In this document: positions 60,388-64,000 of the stretch, piece after piece
Layout of the letters: every line of letters starts with the position of its first letter
Numbering within the stretch: the first letter of the stretch is position 1
Assembly: GCA_045655005.1 (NCBI GenBank)
Contig: JAZOOJ010000006.1
Location: 1-64,000 of the forward strand
Length of the DNA stretch: 64,000 bases
From: UMGS1908 sp045655005
GTDB taxonomy: Bacteria; Bacillota; Clostridia; Christensenellales; UBA1242
Direction: 5' to 3'
Position numbers and translations under genes: made by a program
Notes under the pieces: model-generated
Told to the model about the DNA's origin: nothing
The model's input: only the letters and a program-made list of their open reading frames with translations
Databases searched by the model: none

Positions 60388-61938
60388 ATGATTTATTTAT
60401 TATTTAGTTTAGTAGTTTTTGAAGTATTGTTTAATTGGCTTTATAAGGCTAACGAACAAAATGTACAAACAAAAGAAATGCTTTCAAAAGTTATTTCAAG
60501 TATCATTATTGCATTATCGGTTGTGTGTATGTTTACATCGGCAATTAATACATATTTTTATGTGTACTTTTCAATTTTAATCATAAGTAATGCATTAAGA
60601 ATAATTTGGCTATGGAAGAACAAGTCTGTCGTAAATACATTTACAATGTATGCAGATATTTTATTTACATTGGTGGCTAGTTGTTTTGTGTGGACGAAAG
60701 TAACATATATTATAATAGCAATAGCTTTTTTGATGGTTTTAATAATGGTGCACGAGTTTGGGCACTACATTGCTGGCAAAATTTTAAAGTTTAAAATTAA
60801 TGAATTTTCAATTGGCTTTGGTCCAGCACTTTTTGAAAAAACTAAAAAGAACGGTGAAAAGTTCGCTGTAAGACTAATACCGCTTGGTGGCTATTGTGCC
60901 TTTGAAGGCGAAGATGAAGATAAAGATGTAGAGGGTGCGTTCAACAAACAAAAACCTTGGAAAAGATTAATTGTATTATTTAGTGGTGTATTTTTTAATT
61001 TTCTTTTTGGCGTAATAATGAGTGTCGCTTATTTAATGATTGCAATGAAACCAATGCCCCAGATAATCGCTGTTAGTGATAATAATATAAACAACTTCCA
61101 AAAAGGAGATATTATTCTTGCTATAAACAATAATAATATTGATTCGTATAAAGTTTCGAAAGCTCCATTAGAACAGATCTCAAAAGAACTCTCAAAATAT
61201 GGTGAGGGCGAAGAAATAGTTGTAACTATTTTACGTAACGGCGAAGAAATGAATGTCGTTGTAAAAAAAGAAGCAAGGGAAGCTTTTAGATATGTCTTAA
61301 ATCCAGAAAAGTTGATTGGAAAGGCATATATTGAAACGGACGGAAACTATATACCTCTTGAAACAGAAACAGCAATATATGATTACTTAAAGAATGTGGA
61401 CAATGAATTGGTGTCGGTTTACCATAAAACCGAAGACGGACAATTTATTGCATACACAGAAAATGAGATTTCGTCTATTGCGGGAATTTCAACAAGTACT
61501 GCAAGTGTATCGCTTGGAATACTACAAAATTATTATTATGAAGATTATTCATTTGGTGAAGCATTATTATATGCAGTGCCATTCAGTTTAGATATTTGTT
61601 TATTAATATTAAGCGTTTTAGGTGGCTTATTTACAGGTGCGACAGCTGTTGCAGATCTTGGCGGAACTGTTACAGCGGTTGACCAAATCGCAGAACTTAC
61701 AAGCATAGATTTAAGATACTTGTTATACTTAATTCCTATGATTAGTATGAATCTTGCAGTATTTAACTTATTACCAATTCCAGCTCTTGATGGGGCAAGG
61801 ATGGTGTTTGTTTTAATTGAGTGGATCAGACGGAAACCAATAGATAGAAATGTTGAAGGTTATATTCATTTTATTGGTTTAATGGTATTGTTTTCACTTG
61901 TGATATTCTTAGATGTTTATCATTTCTTTATACTATAA
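60388..61938 (+). CDS. rseP: Site-2 metalloprotease RseP with N-terminal membrane extension
   Basis: RseP-type proteases cleave regulatory proteins within the membrane. The zinc motif VHEFGHYIAGK is at about residues 122-132; the PDZ region is about residues 215-300, and the C-terminal LLPIPALDGARMV motif gives the second metal-binding site. Compared with typical proteins of about 350-420 aa it has about 110 extra N-terminal residues with three or four hydrophobic helices before the HEFGH helix. It starts 8 nt after cdsA. Confidence 0.92.
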   Translation: MIYLLFSLVVFEVLFNWLYKANEQNVQTKEMLSKVISSIIIALSVVCMFTSAINTYFYVYFSILIISNALRIIWLWKNKSVVNTFTMYADILFTLVASCFVWTKVTYIIIAIAFLMVLIMVHEFGHYIAGKILKFKINEFSIGFGPALFEKTKKNGEKFAVRLIPLGGYCAFEGEDEDKDVEGAFNKQKPWKRLIVLFSGVFFNFLFGVIMSVAYLMIAMKPMPQIIAVSDNNINNFQKGDIILAINNNNIDSYKVSKAPLEQISKELSKYGEGEEIVVTILRNGEEMNVVVKKEAREAFRYVLNPEKLIGKAYIETDGNYIPLETETAIYDYLKNVDNELVSVYHKTEDGQFIAYTENEISSIAGISTSTASVSLGILQNYYYEDYSFGEALLYAVPFSLDICLLILSVLGGLFTGATAVADLGGTVTAVDQIAELTSIDLRYLLYLIPMISMNLAVFNLLPIPALDGARMVFVLIEWIRRKPIDRNVEGYIHFIGLMVLFSLVIFLDVYHFFIL

Positions 61939-61952
61939 GGACAATATAATTT

Positions 61953-63485
61953 ATGCTTTTAATAGAAGAGATTAATAAAGAATTAGTAAAATATAATATA
62001 CAATTTATAATAGAATCGGCAGTTTTTGATAAGACGAATAAGGATTTAAGTTTAGTACTTTTATATCCTGACGATGTGTTGCTTTCGGCGGACATTCAAA
62101 GTCTTGTAAAAAAGACTGCCGTTTTGGCGTTGCCGGAAGGTGTTAAAAGTGTTGATATAAAATATAGAAAAAATTATTATGACGAGGCATTGATTGAAGA
62201 GTCTGTAATTGCAATAGTAAAGAAACATATTCCTATTGTTTCTATAAATAATGGAGATGTGACTTTGCAAAAAAAAGAGAAGTCCATTGTTATCAATATT
62301 GAAAACAAATTTACCAATGTAATAACAAAGAGTGGATTGATTGAAAAACTTCAAGAGCAATTAGAGGTTGAGTTTTATGATAAGTTTGATATAAAAATTG
62401 ACTTTATTCCAAATCGAGTAACAGAGGTGACGGATGATGTTGTTTTTGAAGATGATAAATATACAGACAATTATAGAGTTGACGTAAAAGAAAAAGAAGC
62501 CTATATTGGAGAAGCGATTGAAGATCAGCCCATTTTAATTGCAACTATTGCAGAAGCGGTTGAGAGTGTTGCAATAAGCGGAAGAATAAAATTTTTTACC
62601 GAACAAAAGACTAAGGCTCGAATTGACGAAAATGGAAAGGAAAAGCCGGAACGTACATACTACACTTTTGAAGTGTATGATTACAGTGGAAGTATGCGTG
62701 TTGCGTATTTTCCATCAAAGGCAAATCTTCCAAAGATGGAAAAATTAGAGAACGGAATGGATGTAGTTTTGTTTGGCAATATTGAAGAAGACAGTTTTAG
62801 CTCAGGTTTAACTATGCGTCCAAAATCAATAAATTTATGTATTTTTGAAAACGAGTTTTTTGAAAAAATTTATTCTAAGCCTGTACCTAAAAATTACAGC
62901 ATAGTTTTTCCAGAACCGTTCGTTTCAACAAAGCAATCAAATCTGTTTTCAACAGAAGATTCTGTAACGAATGAATATTTGCTAAACAATACTTTTGTTG
63001 TATTTGATTTAGAAACAACAGGTACTATTTATAATCGTGATAAAATAATAGAAATCGGAGCAATTAAAATTGAGGGTGGAAAACTTACTGAAACATTTTC
63101 TTGTTTGATTGACCCAGAAATTCATATCCCAGATGATGCATCCAAAGTAAACAATATATTTGATAAAGATGTAGAGGGTTGTCCAACAATAGAAAAGGTT
63201 TTGCCGGACTTTTTCAAGTTTTGTGATGGCTCGATAATGGTTTCTTATGTTATTGATTTTGACTTTAATTTTATAAGTCATTATGGCAAACTTTATGGCT
63301 ATACTTTCACAAATGAAACATTTGACGCTTTTGTTCTTGCAAAGCAGAGAGTTAAGGGCGTAAAAAATTATAAACTTGTTACCATAGCAAAAGAATTAGG
63401 TGTTGAACTTGAAAATGCACATAGGGCAGTTTTTGACGCAGTGGCAACTGCCGAGGTGATGTTAACTTTATTAAAAAATAATTAA
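61953..63485 (+). CDS. PolC N-terminal/exonuclease-like protein without polymerase domain
   Basis: A 510-aa protein at the place where polC normally lies (rseP-polC-rimP). Residues about 1-190 look like the PolC N-terminal domain, about 200-295 form an OB fold (VAISGRIKFF ... SINLCIF), and residues 348-510 form a DEDDh 3'-5' exonuclease with D352/E354 (FDLETTG), D437 (FDFNF), H490 and D495 (AHRAVFDA). Full PolC is about 1440 aa; the PHP and polymerase parts are absent and the next gene starts 110 nt after the stop. Start ATG 61953 has a weak AAGGA. It may act as a proofreading subunit or be a remnant. Confidence 0.8.
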   Translation: MLLIEEINKELVKYNIQFIIESAVFDKTNKDLSLVLLYPDDVLLSADIQSLVKKTAVLALPEGVKSVDIKYRKNYYDEALIEESVIAIVKKHIPIVSINNGDVTLQKKEKSIVINIENKFTNVITKSGLIEKLQEQLEVEFYDKFDIKIDFIPNRVTEVTDDVVFEDDKYTDNYRVDVKEKEAYIGEAIEDQPILIATIAEAVESVAISGRIKFFTEQKTKARIDENGKEKPERTYYTFEVYDYSGSMRVAYFPSKANLPKMEKLENGMDVVLFGNIEEDSFSSGLTMRPKSINLCIFENEFFEKIYSKPVPKNYSIVFPEPFVSTKQSNLFSTEDSVTNEYLLNNTFVVFDLETTGTIYNRDKIIEIGAIKIEGGKLTETFSCLIDPEIHIPDDASKVNNIFDKDVEGCPTIEKVLPDFFKFCDGSIMVSYVIDFDFNFISHYGKLYGYTFTNETFDAFVLAKQRVKGVKNYKLVTIAKELGVELENAHRAVFDAVATAEVMLTLLKNN

Positions 63486-63492
63486 AAAACTA

Positions 63493-63522
63493 TTGCATTA
63501 ATTAATATAAATGTGATATAAT
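63493..63522 (+). promoter_or_regulatory. Promoter of rimP
   Basis: TTGCAT (63493-63498), 18 nt, TATAAT (63517-63522) with TGA before it. Confidence 0.75.
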
Positions 63523-63548
63523 TCATAATGTAATAACTAATCTTCGTT

Positions 63549-63577
63549 GAACGGCAAAATGTTTGCCGTTCACTTTT
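63549..63577 (+). terminator. Leader terminator (possible attenuator) before rimP
   Basis: GAACGGCAAA (63549-63558) pairs perfectly with TTTGCCGTTC (63562-63571) and is followed by ACTTTTT. It lies downstream of the rimP promoter and upstream of the gene, so it would end transcripts early. It may also stop read-through from the PolC-like gene. Confidence 0.8.
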
Positions 63578-63594
63578 TATGTAAGGAGTGAAAA

Positions 63595-64000
63595 ATGGCA
63601 CAAAAACCAATTGCAAAAACGGTAGAAGAGTTTCTAAATCCAATAGTAGAGAGTTTAGGGTATGAGATTGTTGAAGTCGAATACACAAAGAAACCAAATG
63701 GTATGAATCTTACAATTTTTATTGATTCAGTTAATGGGATAAAGATTGAAGATTGTGAAAAAGTACATTCGACAATTGACGAGCCTCTTGATGAACTTGA
63801 CCCAACAAATGGTGCAAGTTATACATTGAATGTATCATCTCCTGGACTTGACAGACCTCTTTCTACAGATAGGGATTTAAAAAGAAATTTAAATCAGATG
63901 GTTGAGATTTCTCTTTACAGCAAAATGGACGGAAAGAAACAATATGCAGGAGTTCTTACTTCATACAACGAAGATGAAATAGCTATTTTAGATGGCGATA
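63595..64000 (+). CDS. rimP: Ribosome maturation factor RimP (partial, runs off the window)
   Basis: RimP is needed for 30S maturation. The N-terminal domain is visible: KTVEEFLNPIVESLGYEIVEVEY, given in part as FLNPIVESLGYEIVEVEY, then SSPGLDRPLSTDRDL, the family signature. The 135 residues in the window include the start of the C-terminal SH3-like domain; the end is beyond 64000. AAGGAG precedes the ATG. nusA would be expected next. Confidence 0.93.
   Translation, partial: MAQKPIAKTVEEFLNPIVESLGYEIVEVEYTKKPNGMNLTIFIDSVNGIKIEDCEKVHSTIDEPLDELDPTNGASYTLNVSSPGLDRPLSTDRDLKRNLNQMVEISLYSKMDGKKQYAGVLTSYNEDEIAILDGD

Noticed and set aside
61953..63600. A frameshift or stop that splits a full-length polC
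   Set aside because: No polymerase or PHP sequence follows; rimP starts 110 nt after the stop codon, and the exonuclease domain ends cleanly.
1..64000. tRNA or rRNA genes, CRISPR arrays, insertion sequences, prophage genes
   Set aside because: Gaps between genes are short and contain only promoters, leaders and terminators; no T-arm sequence, regular spaced repeats, transposase or integrase was seen.

Overview
The window is about 64 kb of AT-rich DNA that reads as one stretch of a Bacillota (Firmicutes) chromosome, most likely from an uncultured clostridium-like organism. The evidence is gene order shared with Bacillus and Clostridium, strong -35/-10 promoters of the TTGACA/TATAAT type, AGGAGG ribosome binding sites, and two sporulation genes (spoIVA at the left end and ylbJ at about 15 kb). 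I see no tRNA, rRNA, CRISPR array, insertion sequence, integrase or phage gene.

Layout: spoIVA; a threonine-regulated leader and a small archaeal-type threonyl-tRNA synthetase (0-3.5 kb); esterase, lspA, an RluD-type pseudouridine synthase, tig, clpP, clpX, engB and a phosphoesterase (3.5-10.9 kb); a small accessory block of MATE exporter, P-loop kinase and acetyltransferase behind a leader-peptide attenuator (10.9-13.6 kb); the ylb-type cluster rsmD, coiled-coil protein, ylbJ, patatin, PnuC-like, hypothetical, tmcAL, then pta-ackA (13.7-22 kb); rpmF, plsX, rnc, smc, ftsY, ylxM, ffh, rpsP, khpA (22-31 kb); a membrane-bound XRE regulator; rimM-trmD; an accessory block including a DHH gene broken by a stop codon (33.6-37.3 kb); rbgA, rnhB, yraN, an Rsm22-like methyltransferase and two poorly known genes; rplS; comM, dprA, topA, trmFO, hslV, hslU (42-50.6 kb); a tandem family of three paralogues of unknown function (50.7-52.6 kb); iscS with an unusual IscU-like partner; ruvX and a DUF1292 gene; and finally rpsB, tsf, frr, uppS, cdsA, rseP, a short PolC-like protein and the start of rimP.

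Most genes serve information processing: translation and ribosome assembly, protein targeting, proteolysis, chromosome organisation and tRNA/rRNA modification. Several genes usual in these neighbourhoods are missing here: lon between clpX and engB, coaD after rsmD, pyrH between tsf and frr, dxr and proS around rseP, and codY after hslU. rplS sits about 8.5 kb from trmD because other genes lie between them.

The most notable observations are: (1) a complete-looking ribosome-mediated attenuator ahead of thrS, with an 18-codon leader peptide carrying four consecutive Thr codons, controlling an archaeal-type ThrRS that lacks an editing domain; (2) a 9-codon leader ORF with four mutually exclusive RNA segments and a terminator ahead of a MATE exporter, resembling drug-sensing translational attenuators; (3) a PolC-position gene that keeps only the N-terminal, OB and DEDDh exonuclease parts and has no PHP or polymerase domain; (4) an IscU-like scaffold next to iscS that has lost all three cluster-ligand cysteines and gained a long charged tail; (5) a young tandem gene family with duplicated promoters and a stranded copy of one gene's 3' end.
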